Positions 7,674 through 14,344 of a stretch of DNA of 15,258 nucleotides are shown piece by piece. Numbering within the stretch: position 1 is the stretch's first letter; every line of letters begins with the position of its first letter. The translations under genes were made by a program, and so were the position numbers. The notes beneath the pieces are model-generated. The model had not been told where the DNA came from. It saw only the letters and a list, made by a program, of their open reading frames with translations, and ran no database searches. The stretch lies in assembly GCA_044361365.1 (NCBI GenBank), contig JBIKIW010000031.1, forward strand, positions 1 through 15,258, in the 5' to 3' direction. Source of the stretch: JBIKIW01 sp044361365. GTDB lineage: Bacteria > Patescibacteriota > JACMRA01.

Positions 7674-8330
7674 CTAAACTAAGAAGTTGCTAAGCATTTT
7701 CTTACCGGCCTCAGTAGCAAAAGATTCTGGATGAAATTGAATTCCTTCTATAGGAAATTCTTTGTGCCTTAACCCCATAATTTCACCTATAATTTCACCT
7801 TTTTTTAGCATTTCTAAGTTTTCACTAAAGCTAAAATCAAGCCTCGATTCGTCCGACAAACTAAAAGCTGTAATTTCTAAATTTTTGGGCAAACTTATAA
7901 TTTCAGCAACCAATGAGTGGTATCTCATCACTTCAATATTTTGAGGTAGATTTGCAAAAACACCTTTTTCATCGTGAGTAATTTTGCTGATCTTGCCGTG
8001 CATTGGAAGTTTAGCACGAACCACCTTTCCGCCATAATAATGGCAAATTCCCTGCATCCCCAAACAAACTCCAAAAGTAGGAATTTTCTGACTTAAATCT
8101 AGCAAAACCTGACTACAAACCCCAAAATAACTTTGGTCGCTTGGGTCTCCTGGTCCAGGTGAAATAATAATTCTATCGTAATTCCCAGCTTTAATTTGTT
8201 TTAGACTCAACTTATCGTTTTGAATCACTTTGATACTACTTGAAATATTTTTTTCCAGTAAAATTTCGCCAACGAGTTGATACAAATTAAAAGTAAAAGA
8301 ATCGTAGTTATCGATAATTAGAATGTTCAT
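7674..8330 (-). CDS. trpG: Glutamine amidotransferase subunit of anthranilate/aminodeoxychorismate synthase
   Basis: This class-I glutamine amidotransferase of 218 residues releases ammonia from glutamine for a chorismate-using partner (TrpE or PabB). Hallmarks are NYDSFTFNL (8-16), the oxyanion motif SPGPGDP (57-63), the nucleophile loop GVCLGMQG (87-94) with Cys89, MRYHSL (135-140), and QFHPES (198-203) with His200 and Glu202. The triad is complete. TrpG and PabA cannot be told apart without the partner, and no trpE or pabB lies in the window. A loop around 163-192 is longer than usual and contains GEII followed by GEIM, encoded by a perfect 12-base tandem duplication at 7777-7800. It starts 5 bases after the acetyltransferase-like gene and is probably co-transcribed with it. 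Confidence 0.9.
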   Translation of the reverse strand: MNILIIDNYDSFTFNLYQLVGEILLEKNISSSIKVIQNDKLSLKQIKAGNYDRIIISPGPGDPSDQSYFGVCSQVLLDLSQKIPTFGVCLGMQGICHYYGGKVVRAKLPMHGKISKITHDEKGVFANLPQNIEVMRYHSLVAEIISLPKNLEITAFSLSDESRLDFSFSENLEMLKKGEIIGEIMGLRHKEFPIEGIQFHPESFATEAGKKMLSNFLV

Positions 8331-8335
8331 ATAGT

Positions 8336-8860
8336 TTAGCTTTTTAACTTATTAGAAAAATAAAACTTAAAAAATGGGTAATTTTTCTTTAAAAACATTT
8401 GTAAATCAGACCAAAATTGGAAATAAAAATCTTTTGTATAAAATTTTTTACTAATCCAAAAAGAAATATCCGCATCGTAATTTTTTGTAAGCTCCGTGAT
8501 TTCTGCTCTAAACCCGATAGGGTAAATATAGAAGCATCCAATATATTCGTTTTTATCTGGAGTAAATATAGCATATACAAATGCTTGGTTATATTCACTT
8601 TGCCTTTGATGATAAGCCAAGTCAATCAAATTTTCTTCCAAATTCATATTATCTACATTCCAGTCACCCCCTCGAGTTTCTTTTATAATATCAATACTTT
8701 CAAGAACGCTTGTATAATCCTGATAGCAGTCGCTAGCTTTTAATTTTCTTGCGTAATATTGTGGACTATTCCAGTCTGGCAAAACAAAATCTGTAGGGAT
8801 TTTTGATTCAAATAAATTTTGATGATGTTTTGCTGTAAGCATAATAAGTAATTTGTGCAT
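8336..8860 (-). CDS. GNAT-like N-acetyltransferase family protein, divergent
   Basis: This 174-residue protein resembles a GNAT subfamily. It has an N-terminal substrate part with ARKLKASD (37-44), a helix carrying the ESIDIIKETRG stretch, then the central strands FVYAIFTPDKNEYIGCFYIYP (94-114) and DADISFWI (129-136). That last part is typical of acyltransferases that compare a stored value with 'GC.y.yP' and 'da..sfWv'. The usual acetyl-CoA loop (Q/R..G.G/A) after this strand is not evident. The protein may therefore be inactive, bind another ligand, or be a structural relative. The ATG at 8858-8860 opens the minus-strand transcript and faces the FemAB-like gene across a 215-base gap. An internal ATG at codon 7 is a possible alternative start. 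Confidence 0.6.
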   Translation of the reverse strand: MHKLLIMLTAKHHQNLFESKIPTDFVLPDWNSPQYYARKLKASDCYQDYTSVLESIDIIKETRGGDWNVDNMNLEENLIDLAYHQRQSEYNQAFVYAIFTPDKNEYIGCFYIYPIGFRAEITELTKNYDADISFWISKKFYTKDFYFQFWSDLQMFLKKNYPFFKFYFSNKLKS

Positions 8861-8910
8861 TTACATAAGGATAAAGTCAAATTAGAGGCACAAGTCTAAC
8901 TTTGCTCAGC

Positions 8911-9042
8911 AGCACTTCTTTCAATCGGCGTGGGATGGCGTCACCTACAGGTCTGGACTAAATCCAGCCACTTCGGTTCGCTTGCACAGCAAGCTAGCTT
9001 TTTGTCTCGCCGACAGCTCTCAATCGCCGTGGGGCTTTGACA
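8911..9042 (+). ncRNA. GC-rich hairpin-rich intergenic element; possible structured RNA
   Basis: This stretch is about half G+C, against roughly one third in its surroundings, and has no good ORF. Its structure includes a hairpin CTGGA/TCCAG (8953-8967), a perfect 6-base stem GCTTGC/GCAAGC with loop ACA (8980-8994) followed shortly by T5 (8999-9003), and a long-range closing pair TCGGCG (8925-8930) with CGCCGA (9008-9013). A near-direct repeat (CAATCGGCGTGGG at 8922-8934, CAATCGCCGTGGG at 9021-9033) offers an alternative, mutually exclusive pairing for the same strand. It could be a small RNA, a 5' leader of the FemAB/MurJ transcript, a leader of the opposite transcript, or a repeat remnant. 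It matches no RNA family I know, and the strand is a guess. Confidence 0.35.
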
Positions 9043-9075
9043 TGTTTTGATTAAAGCACCTGGATTCTTTTATAA

Positions 9076-10557
9076 ATGAGTAAAATTAAAGCCAAAATAT
9101 TGGATCAAACAGATCGAGAAGTTTGGGATAAGTTTATTGAATATTCACCTTGGACAGATGTTTTTCAGACTTGGGAATGGGGTGAATTACAAAAAAAAGA
9201 ATCCTCTAAACCCCTTAGAATAGCAGTTACTAAAGACGGATTTATTATTTTAGTGGTACAAATTTTGATTAAAAATATTTCTGTTTTAGGCAGCTACGGT
9301 TCGGTAATTCACGGTCCTGTTTTTACTTCAACTGAGCATTTAAAAGAAGCTTTGCCAGTTTTGGTGAATTTTTTGAGCAATTTAACCAAAAATTACAACC
9401 TAGCTTTTTTAGAAATAGAGCCAGTTTTTGGGGATTTTGGTGAAGTTTCGCAGACCTCTGAAAAAGAAAATTACGGTCAAAATAATTTAGCAGTTTATGA
9501 CGAACATATTTTGGATAAATTTGGAAGCTTGGTGAAATTAGATCAAAAACAATTTTTGGAAATATTTCTAGAAAATGGCTTTATTCAACCTCTTCCAGCA
9601 ACTTATAAACAAGAAAAAAAATGGTATTTAGAGCTATCTGGAGAAACTCCTACAACCCCAAAATATTCTTGGAAGTTCAAAAATTACGAACTAATCGATC
9701 CTTTTGTAGCAAAAATTATCAACCATATTAAGCTAAAGCTAGCAGAAAAAAATGTTTATTCAGAAGGTTTGTTGGAGGCTGGCTTATTCGAAAAGTTTAT
9801 AGATAATTTTAAATCAAAAGAAGGCTTACAGCTTTGGATTGCGTATGAAGAAAACACCGTTTTAGCTCTAAATCTAAGCATGACTTCGAAGTTTTGGTCA
9901 GGCAGTTTGTTTTCTCTAGCGATTGGAAATGAGCAAAAAGATAGACAAGTTTTGACCGATCTTCAACTTTTTGTAATCGACCAGGTCAAGCAAGATGGAG
10001 GGCAAATTTTTGATTTAGGGATTTTTGACAAACATCATCAAAGTCTAAAAAAACTGCCAAATTATTTAGAAAAAACCATCAGAATAAATACCTCTGGTAA
10101 CCTTTTACTCCCTATTTCTCCCTTAAAATACAGTCTTTGGGATACTTATCATTGGCTAAAAAGCGATGGAAAAAAAGATCTCCAAAAGATCTCCAACCAA
10201 ACTCTTGTGGCTACTCAAAAAACCTCTAGCCAAATCTGGAAGGAAACCAAAAAACAAAGCCTCGTAATTTGGCAAAAAACAAAGCAAGAAATCGATAAAT
10301 TGAGAGAGAAAATTAATTCTCAAATGCAAGACAACAACCAAAAAACTACCATTAAATCTGAGGAAAAGACTTTAGATGTAGAAATAGAAATCAACCAAAA
10401 ACAACAAGAATTATCTGACTCCACTCCGGAAACAGTTTCTCCATTCAGTTCTAAAAACTACGACAACCTTATCGCTTCAAAAAAAGATTTAAAGAACGAA
10501 GTAAGTACAGGCGAGTTTTCTGCGAACAAAGCACTAGATGAATCCTCAAAATTATGA
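9076..10557 (+). CDS. FemAB/GNAT-fold peptidoglycan bridge-type aminoacyltransferase with a helical tail
   Basis: The first 350 of 493 residues follow the FemAB pattern: a first GNAT domain with FQTWEWGELQKKE (30-42), VLGSYGSVIHGPVF (70-83) and LAFLEIEP (109-116), and a second with LWIAYEENTVLALNLSM (253-269), FSLAIG (279-284) and FDLGIFD (312-318). FemAB enzymes add amino acids from aminoacyl-tRNA to the stem peptide of lipid II at the inner membrane face. The 'K.R.N.R.A' segment usually seen between the domains is not clear, so the substrate may differ. Residues about 355-493 form an unusual polar helical tail with 11-residue periodicity (376-408). The stop overlaps the murJ start as ATGA, implying coupling with the lipid II flippase. 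The start is ATG 9076, without a Shine-Dalgarno site. Confidence 0.72.
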   Translation: MSKIKAKILDQTDREVWDKFIEYSPWTDVFQTWEWGELQKKESSKPLRIAVTKDGFIILVVQILIKNISVLGSYGSVIHGPVFTSTEHLKEALPVLVNFLSNLTKNYNLAFLEIEPVFGDFGEVSQTSEKENYGQNNLAVYDEHILDKFGSLVKLDQKQFLEIFLENGFIQPLPATYKQEKKWYLELSGETPTTPKYSWKFKNYELIDPFVAKIINHIKLKLAEKNVYSEGLLEAGLFEKFIDNFKSKEGLQLWIAYEENTVLALNLSMTSKFWSGSLFSLAIGNEQKDRQVLTDLQLFVIDQVKQDGGQIFDLGIFDKHHQSLKKLPNYLEKTIRINTSGNLLLPISPLKYSLWDTYHWLKSDGKKDLQKISNQTLVATQKTSSQIWKETKKQSLVIWQKTKQEIDKLREKINSQMQDNNQKTTIKSEEKTLDVEIEINQKQQELSDSTPETVSPFSSKNYDNLIASKKDLKNEVSTGEFSANKALDESSKL

Positions 10558-11960
10558 AAACAGTTCTACGAAAAATTTGGCTTAGCCCCATTACTTTACC
10601 TGTACTTACAATCACATTCTTTACATTTTTTTCGAGGTTTTTGGGCTTTGTAAGGCAATATTTAATTCTGCGAAACTTAACTGAAATTGACTCAGATTTA
10701 CTTTTGAGTGCCAACAAAATTCCTGAAACCATTTCGGTAGTTTTGCTTATGGGAACGATTTACAGCTCGGTTTTGCCAATTGCCAGTCGTATTGAATCTA
10801 AAGATAGAAATGAAGAAAATCTTTCGAGTTATTTGAATTTAATTACGCTTAGTTTGGTATTATTAATTGGGGTTTTATCAGTTTTAGGGATTATTTTTAC
10901 TCCACAACTATTACAATTAACTTGGTTTACTAGCCCCAAAATTTGGGTGATTGCTCAACAAAAAAACTTGGTTGATGATTATATTTTAGCCTCCAGAATT
11001 TTATTTTTATTTCCACTAACTTTTGCAGTACAGGCGATTTGGGGGGTTTTTATCACTCTCAAAAAGCGTTTTTTGGTGTATTCTTTGGCTGGAGTAATCA
11101 CCAATCTTGGAGCGATTGTGGCTCTGTTGGTTAGTGATGGGAGCTTTGTGAAAGTGGCTTTTGGAATGGTTTGGGGGGCAGCTTTGTCAAGCCTTTTGTT
11201 TTTATATATTTGCTTTAGAGATGATTTTAAACCGCCGCATTTTAGCTTTGGTTGGTTTAGAGATAAATACGCTCAATTCAAGGTCGATATTTGGCAAACT
11301 TGGAAACTTTTCTTGCCAAGGGTTTTGGTTATCGATGGGTTTTATGCTGCCAATCTTTTAATCAATTCCATTAGCACAAAACAAGGACAAATCACAGCAT
11401 TTGATATTGGAAACTCGATTCAAGGTGCCTTTTTTATTATTGTAACCTCTTTTGGTACAGTACTTTTCCCAGACCTTTCCAAGACTTTTCATAGCTCCAA
11501 AACAGATAGGAATTATTTCTGGAAAAAAACCAAGCAGTATTTGTGGCTATCAGCCGGACTTGGGGTTTTGGTAACCCTGGTAACCCTGGTCGGCTCACCC
11601 TTAATCGTAAATTTATTCAAGATTTTAGGGCAAAAACAAGATAATAATGATTTAATTATTCAAGTTGCTCAGCTTACCTCGATTAGTTTAATTTTCCGAG
11701 CTGTAAGAGAGATTTTGGTAAGGTATATTTATATCAGGGAGCGAGTTTGGCAGCCTCTGATTTTGTCCACGATTTCAGTTGTAGCAGTTGTTTTGGTAAC
11801 TTTTGTGGCTAACTTTATGAAAATCGATGCGGCTCTAAGTGCTTCACTTGGCTTCATTGCGTACAACATAGTTTGGGTGATTTTAGCTCTGATTATTTTT
11901 CAAAAGGACTTTATGGAGGAAAGGCAGGGGAAGGATTTGGTTGTGGTTGAGGGAGGTTAA
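10554..11960 (+). CDS. murJ: Lipid II flippase MurJ (MviN, MOP superfamily)
   Basis: This 468-residue polytopic membrane protein, with about 12-14 hydrophobic segments, carries lipid-linked peptidoglycan precursor across the inner membrane. The N-terminal signature FSRFLGFVRQYLI (26-38) corresponds to FSRVLGFARDAIV of E. coli MurJ. The functional arginines map to Arg28 and Arg34, the following Asp is replaced by Gln35, and the Asp of the next helix is kept as Asp48. The segment SVLPIASRIESKDRNE (72-87) matches the conserved first cytoplasmic loop. It is shorter than typical MurJ, consistent with a 13-14 helix minimum. It overlaps the FemAB-like gene by 4 bases. A perfect 9-base tandem repeat (GGTAACCCT, 11570-11587) encodes VTLVTL in a membrane helix. 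Confidence 0.92.
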   Translation: MKTVLRKIWLSPITLPVLTITFFTFFSRFLGFVRQYLILRNLTEIDSDLLLSANKIPETISVVLLMGTIYSSVLPIASRIESKDRNEENLSSYLNLITLSLVLLIGVLSVLGIIFTPQLLQLTWFTSPKIWVIAQQKNLVDDYILASRILFLFPLTFAVQAIWGVFITLKKRFLVYSLAGVITNLGAIVALLVSDGSFVKVAFGMVWGAALSSLLFLYICFRDDFKPPHFSFGWFRDKYAQFKVDIWQTWKLFLPRVLVIDGFYAANLLINSISTKQGQITAFDIGNSIQGAFFIIVTSFGTVLFPDLSKTFHSSKTDRNYFWKKTKQYLWLSAGLGVLVTLVTLVGSPLIVNLFKILGQKQDNNDLIIQVAQLTSISLIFRAVREILVRYIYIRERVWQPLILSTISVVAVVLVTFVANFMKIDAALSASLGFIAYNIVWVILALIIFQKDFMEERQGKDLVVVEGG

Positions 11961-12155
11961 GGCTTGTTTTTGTAAAATAGTCTATTACATACTGTAACCT
12001 GAGCTGATAGAATCTGATCTCTGTAATCTGGTTAGATATTGAAAGACGACCGTAATTATCTATATTCTGATATATTTCTTGACAAATACAAGAGTTTAAA
12101 GCTATTTGTAGCTTAATATAAAGATTAATTCTAATAAAATTATAACTACCTAAAT
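11961..12155. promoter_or_regulatory. Spacer upstream of the parA-like gene with a weak promoter and hairpin
   Basis: A perfect TTGACA lies at 12079-12084. The best -10 candidate, TATTTG at 12103-12108, is weak. Over it lies a perfect inverted repeat AAGCTA/TAGCTT with a 4-base loop (12099-12114), which could be an operator for autoregulation or simply an RNA hairpin. I see no clear factor-independent terminator for murJ and no other gene. Confidence 0.35.
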
Positions 12156-13178
12156 ATGAAATTTACTAGAAGCAAAAAATTAGTTTTTTGTAACAACAAA
12201 GGTGGCGTGGGTAAGACTACTTTAGCCTTTAATACTGCTGTTGATTTTGCTAAAAAAGGTTATAAGACTGTTTTAATTGATTTGGATCCACAAACTAATC
12301 TTTCTAAACTATGCTTAGGTGAAGAATTTTATGAAAATGATTTATTTGGGGATAATCGAAAAAATATTACTTCAGCTCTTAAAGGTATTATAGACGGTAT
12401 TAGCGATATAGATCTTTCAATTCCTTTTGTTCCTTCACCTACCCAAGAAAATTTGTTTATTTTACCAGGAAGCCTATATCTTTCAGTTTTTGAAGATGCT
12501 TTGATTACCGCATTTGGTGATGCGGCTAGAGGAGCTACAAGAGGTTATACTTTTACTAGTAGTATAGATAGAATATTAAATTTTAAAGGGCAACAAGAAA
12601 ATGTTGATATCTTTGTAATTGATACTTCTCCAACATTAGGTCTTTTGAATAGAGTTGTTTTGCTTGGAGCTGATTATTTTGTAGTACCAATGATGCCTGA
12701 TAGGTTTAGTGTACAAGGAATAGAGAATCTTGGCGAGGTGTTTAAAAGGTGGAAAGAGGAGTGGAAAAATACAGCTAAGGCTTTAGCAAAAACAAACAAA
12801 GTTGAAAATCAATATCTTCTACAGGGAGAAGGTCTTTTTATTGGATATATTATAAACTCTTATAATGTTTATGGAAAAAAGCCAATTAAAGAGCATCAGA
12901 CTTGGATTGAAAAAATACCAGAAAAAGTAAAATTCTATCTTTCAGAGCAACATAGCAGGAATGGTTTAGTTGAGAAAAGTTGGAAAAAGCCAATACAGAT
13001 AATTCAAGATTATGGACAACTAGTTCCTGTATCACAGCGATCAATGCATGCTATTTTTGATGTAGATCCGAAAGATATTAAAACTTTTAAACAAGGAACA
13101 AGAGAAAAACTTGATAAGGCTAAAGAAGAATTCCCTAAGTTGGGAGATGTCATTTTAGAAATTTTAACTCAATATTAA
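12156..13178 (+). CDS. parA: ParA/Soj-type ATPase, orphan
   Basis: This 340-residue ATPase belongs to the ParA/MinD deviant Walker family. KGGVGKTT (15-22) carries signature Lys15 and Walker Lys20, the A' motif is DLDPQTN (42-48), and Walker B is DIFVIDTSP (151-159). VPMMPDRFSVQGIENL (177-192) matches the conserved ParA switch region. Such proteins form ATP-dependent dimers on DNA and segregate plasmids, chromosomes or other cargo with a ParB-like partner. No ParB gene and no clear centromere-like repeats are visible next to it. The C-terminal part (about 200-340) is longer than in minimal Soj proteins. Its position beside toxin-antitoxin pairs and gene relics suggests origin from a mobile element, but this is inference. 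Confidence 0.85.
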   Translation: MKFTRSKKLVFCNNKGGVGKTTLAFNTAVDFAKKGYKTVLIDLDPQTNLSKLCLGEEFYENDLFGDNRKNITSALKGIIDGISDIDLSIPFVPSPTQENLFILPGSLYLSVFEDALITAFGDAARGATRGYTFTSSIDRILNFKGQQENVDIFVIDTSPTLGLLNRVVLLGADYFVVPMMPDRFSVQGIENLGEVFKRWKEEWKNTAKALAKTNKVENQYLLQGEGLFIGYIINSYNVYGKKPIKEHQTWIEKIPEKVKFYLSEQHSRNGLVEKSWKKPIQIIQDYGQLVPVSQRSMHAIFDVDPKDIKTFKQGTREKLDKAKEEFPKLGDVILEILTQY

Positions 13179-13220
13179 AAAATAGTAGTTTACCCTAGCC
13201 AGATTAGGAATTAAATTTTT

Positions 13221-13438
13221 GCCAAACAAATAGAAGAGTTGGTGGAGCAAATCTTGGAGACAAAAAGTGTAGAGGAACCCTTGGGATTCAAATGGAACAA
13301 ACCCAAAATGATGAACAATGGAACGGCAAGTATTCCGCTATAAACACCTCGAACCTAGAATTTCAGATCGACTAATTGATTTTTGAGTTTTATGGGTTGA
13401 CGGGTGAGGAAAAGAGTACAGTTATTGACAGTTTGTAA
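13221..13438 (+). pseudogene. Relic 1: decayed 3' end of a type IIG restriction-methylation gene
   Basis: Translation gives KQIEELVEQILETK (about 13224-13265), an interruption, then SNLEFQID, an in-frame TAG, and LIFEFYGLTGEEK ending at a TAA at 13436-13438. I recognise this as the characteristic last segment of Eco57I/TaqI-C-type restriction-modification proteins (pattern 'ie.lv..Il..Kk ... dt..le.qID.LVyeLYgLteeE'). No start codon or catalytic domain is present and stops interrupt it, so it is a remnant. A decayed palindromic element (about 13269-13341) sits in the linker. The relic fills the gap between parA and the first toxin-antitoxin pair. Confidence 0.65.
13269..13341. repeat. Decayed palindromic element inside relic 1
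   Basis: The element begins with GTAGAGGAACCC and shows a hairpin GAACCC/GGGATTC. It ends with an AATGGAACGGCAAG stretch before CCGCTATA. Position by position it corresponds to the better-preserved element at 14126-14201 (GTAGGGGAACGCC at the start, AATGGGCAGGCAAGCC near the end), at the same place in the relic. The two copies therefore share a common ancestor. Confidence 0.5.
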
Positions 13439-13471
13439 CATTTTGTACATCATAAAGAATAAAAAAATACT

Positions 13472-13747
13472 ATGCCTATAACAACACACACTAGGCTAAA
13501 CTTGGTTGTAGATGACAAACTCAAAGAAATACTGGCTTATTTTCATGCCAAATATCCTCTACTCAAAGATGCAGATCTAATAAAAATGGCAGTTAGTGGT
13601 TTTTATACCAACGAAATAAACAATTTACCAGTCGATGAGTTTGATGAATATCAAAACCAAAGCTTAGCTAATTCTATAAAAAGTAAAACAGCCAATCAGC
13701 CTGCGTTTAAAAATGTTTCTGATTTGGTTGATTATTTAGATCAGTAG
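13472..13747 (+). CDS. Putative type II antitoxin, first pair
   Basis: The 91-residue product sits 2 bases upstream of a RelE-like toxin gene, the usual antitoxin position. It begins with a strand-like segment (TRLNLVVDD, 7-15) followed by two helices (about 16-26 and 33-45), which fits a ribbon-helix-helix DNA-binding domain. The acidic C-terminal part (about 53-91, ending VSDLVDYLDQ) would bind and neutralise the toxin. It aligns without gaps over its first 40 residues with the antitoxin of the second pair, though identity is low. A TTGACA at 13425-13430 overlaps the end of relic 1. No good -10 follows at 17 bases, but two TTTGTA direct repeats (13432-13437, 13442-13447) could be operator half-sites. 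Confidence 0.6.
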   Translation: MPITTHTRLNLVVDDKLKEILAYFHAKYPLLKDADLIKMAVSGFYTNEINNLPVDEFDEYQNQSLANSIKSKTANQPAFKNVSDLVDYLDQ

Positions 13748-13749
13748 AT

Positions 13750-14040
13750 ATGAATTACCAGCTTTCACCGACACCCCATTTCAAAAAAAAGTACAAAAAA
13801 TTAATGAAAAATAATTCTGATCTTAAAAGCAAGACTATACTTACCTTTGAATATCTACAGGTCAACCCATTTTTATCCAATCTCAAAACCCACAAAGTAA
13901 ATTCTAAGATCAAAAAAGGTGTGTTTAGCTCACGAATAAGTGGAGATATTAGGATTATTTGGGAGTTTTCTGAAACAAAAGTAGAAGTTTTAGATCTTCT
14001 AGATATTGGTGGTCATAGTGGAAGTAAAGGCGTGTATTGA
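13750..14040 (+). CDS. RelE/YafQ-type mRNA interferase toxin, first pair
   Basis: This 96-residue protein matches the RelE/ParE superfamily. The N-terminal FKKKYKKLMKNN (11-22) is followed by a second helix, then VFSSRISGDIRIIWEF (58-73) and VEVLDLLDIGGH (78-89), the usual last strands. RelE/YafQ toxins cut mRNA in the ribosomal A site. Arg62, Arg67 and His89 are candidates for catalysis. The C-terminus GGHSGSKGVY is shared nearly letter for letter with the second toxin, and its HSGSK insertion differs from the more usual ending of the form GxHDEVY. It follows the antitoxin by 2 bases and is followed within a few bases by relic 2. Confidence 0.8.
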   Translation: MNYQLSPTPHFKKKYKKLMKNNSDLKSKTILTFEYLQVNPFLSNLKTHKVNSKIKKGVFSSRISGDIRIIWEFSETKVEVLDLLDIGGHSGSKGVY

Positions 14041-14043
14041 AAT

Positions 14044-14297
14044 ATTTAACCCGAAAAACAAGAAATTGCACGGAGAGTTGAGGCTTTTGTGGAGCAAATT
14101 CTGGAGGTGAAAAAAGATGAAAATCGTAGGGGAACGCCTTTGGCTTCCCAAAATAATCAAAGCAAACAGCCAAACAATGGGCAGGCAAGCCTTGCCCCTA
14201 CAGCAGACACCGATCACCTAGAATCCCAAATCGACGAGCTGGTTTTTGAGCTTTATGGGTGAGTGAGGAGGAAAGAGTGGTGGTTTTAGGTATTTGA
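14044..14297 (+). pseudogene. Relic 2: best-preserved type IIG gene 3' end
   Basis: From 14050 the frame reads PEKQEIARRVEAFVEQILEV, then a linker encoded by a palindromic element, then LESQIDELVFELYG and a TGA at 14260-14262. Shifting frame immediately after it restores VSEEERVVVLGI and a stop at 14295-14297, so a single-base deletion explains the break. The combined reading fits the C-terminus of Eco57I/TaqI-C-type restriction-modification proteins. No start codon or methyltransferase motif accompanies it. It lies between the first toxin and the second antitoxin, and its last bases form the -35 box of the second pair. Confidence 0.7.
14126..14201. repeat. In-frame palindromic element inside relic 2
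   Basis: This 76-base element has 7-base terminal inverted repeats GTAGGGG (14126-14132) and CCCCTAC (14195-14201). It contains two hairpins, GGGAAcGCC/GGCTTCCC with one bulged base, and GGGCaGGC/GCCttGCCC. It stays in frame with the surrounding relic, so the parent protein would have tolerated it as an extra linker of about 25 residues. It resembles REP/MITE-type palindromic repeats. A decayed copy occupies the same position in relic 1. Confidence 0.65.
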
Positions 14298-14335
14298 CAA
14301 ATTAAGTAGGACTTAGTAGTATTTTATCATACTAA
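14294..14335 (+). promoter_or_regulatory. Promoter and operator of the second toxin-antitoxin pair
   Basis: The -35 box TTGACA (14294-14299), a 17-base spacer and TAGTAT (14317-14322, four of six matches) form a plausible promoter. An inverted repeat TTAGTA (14313-14318) and TACTAA (14330-14335), separated by 11 bases, covers the -10 and the start site. This is where an antitoxin would bind to repress its own operon. The leader before ATG 14345 would be about 16 bases and has no Shine-Dalgarno site. Confidence 0.5.
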
Positions 14336-14344
14336 ATAACTTTT

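Noticed and set aside
8941..9000. tRNA or SRP RNA in the GC-rich gap
   Set aside because: No cloverleaf arms, TTCGA loop plus acceptor pairing, or conserved SRP tetraloop region could be assembled on either strand.
8915..9035. ATTGAAAG/ATTGAGAG on the minus strand, similar to the 3' end of CRISPR repeats
   Set aside because: Only two imperfect copies about 100 bases apart, with no array, no uniform spacers and no cas genes.
13955..14217. Minus-strand ORFs over the first toxin end and relic 2
   Set aside because: They are antisense to the conserved toxin C-terminus and the relic, and show no family resemblance.
14050..14262. Relic 2 as a real small gene
   Set aside because: No ATG, no promoter or ribosome site in front of it, and its reading continues across a frameshift into the rest of a known C-terminal tail, as expected for a pseudogene.
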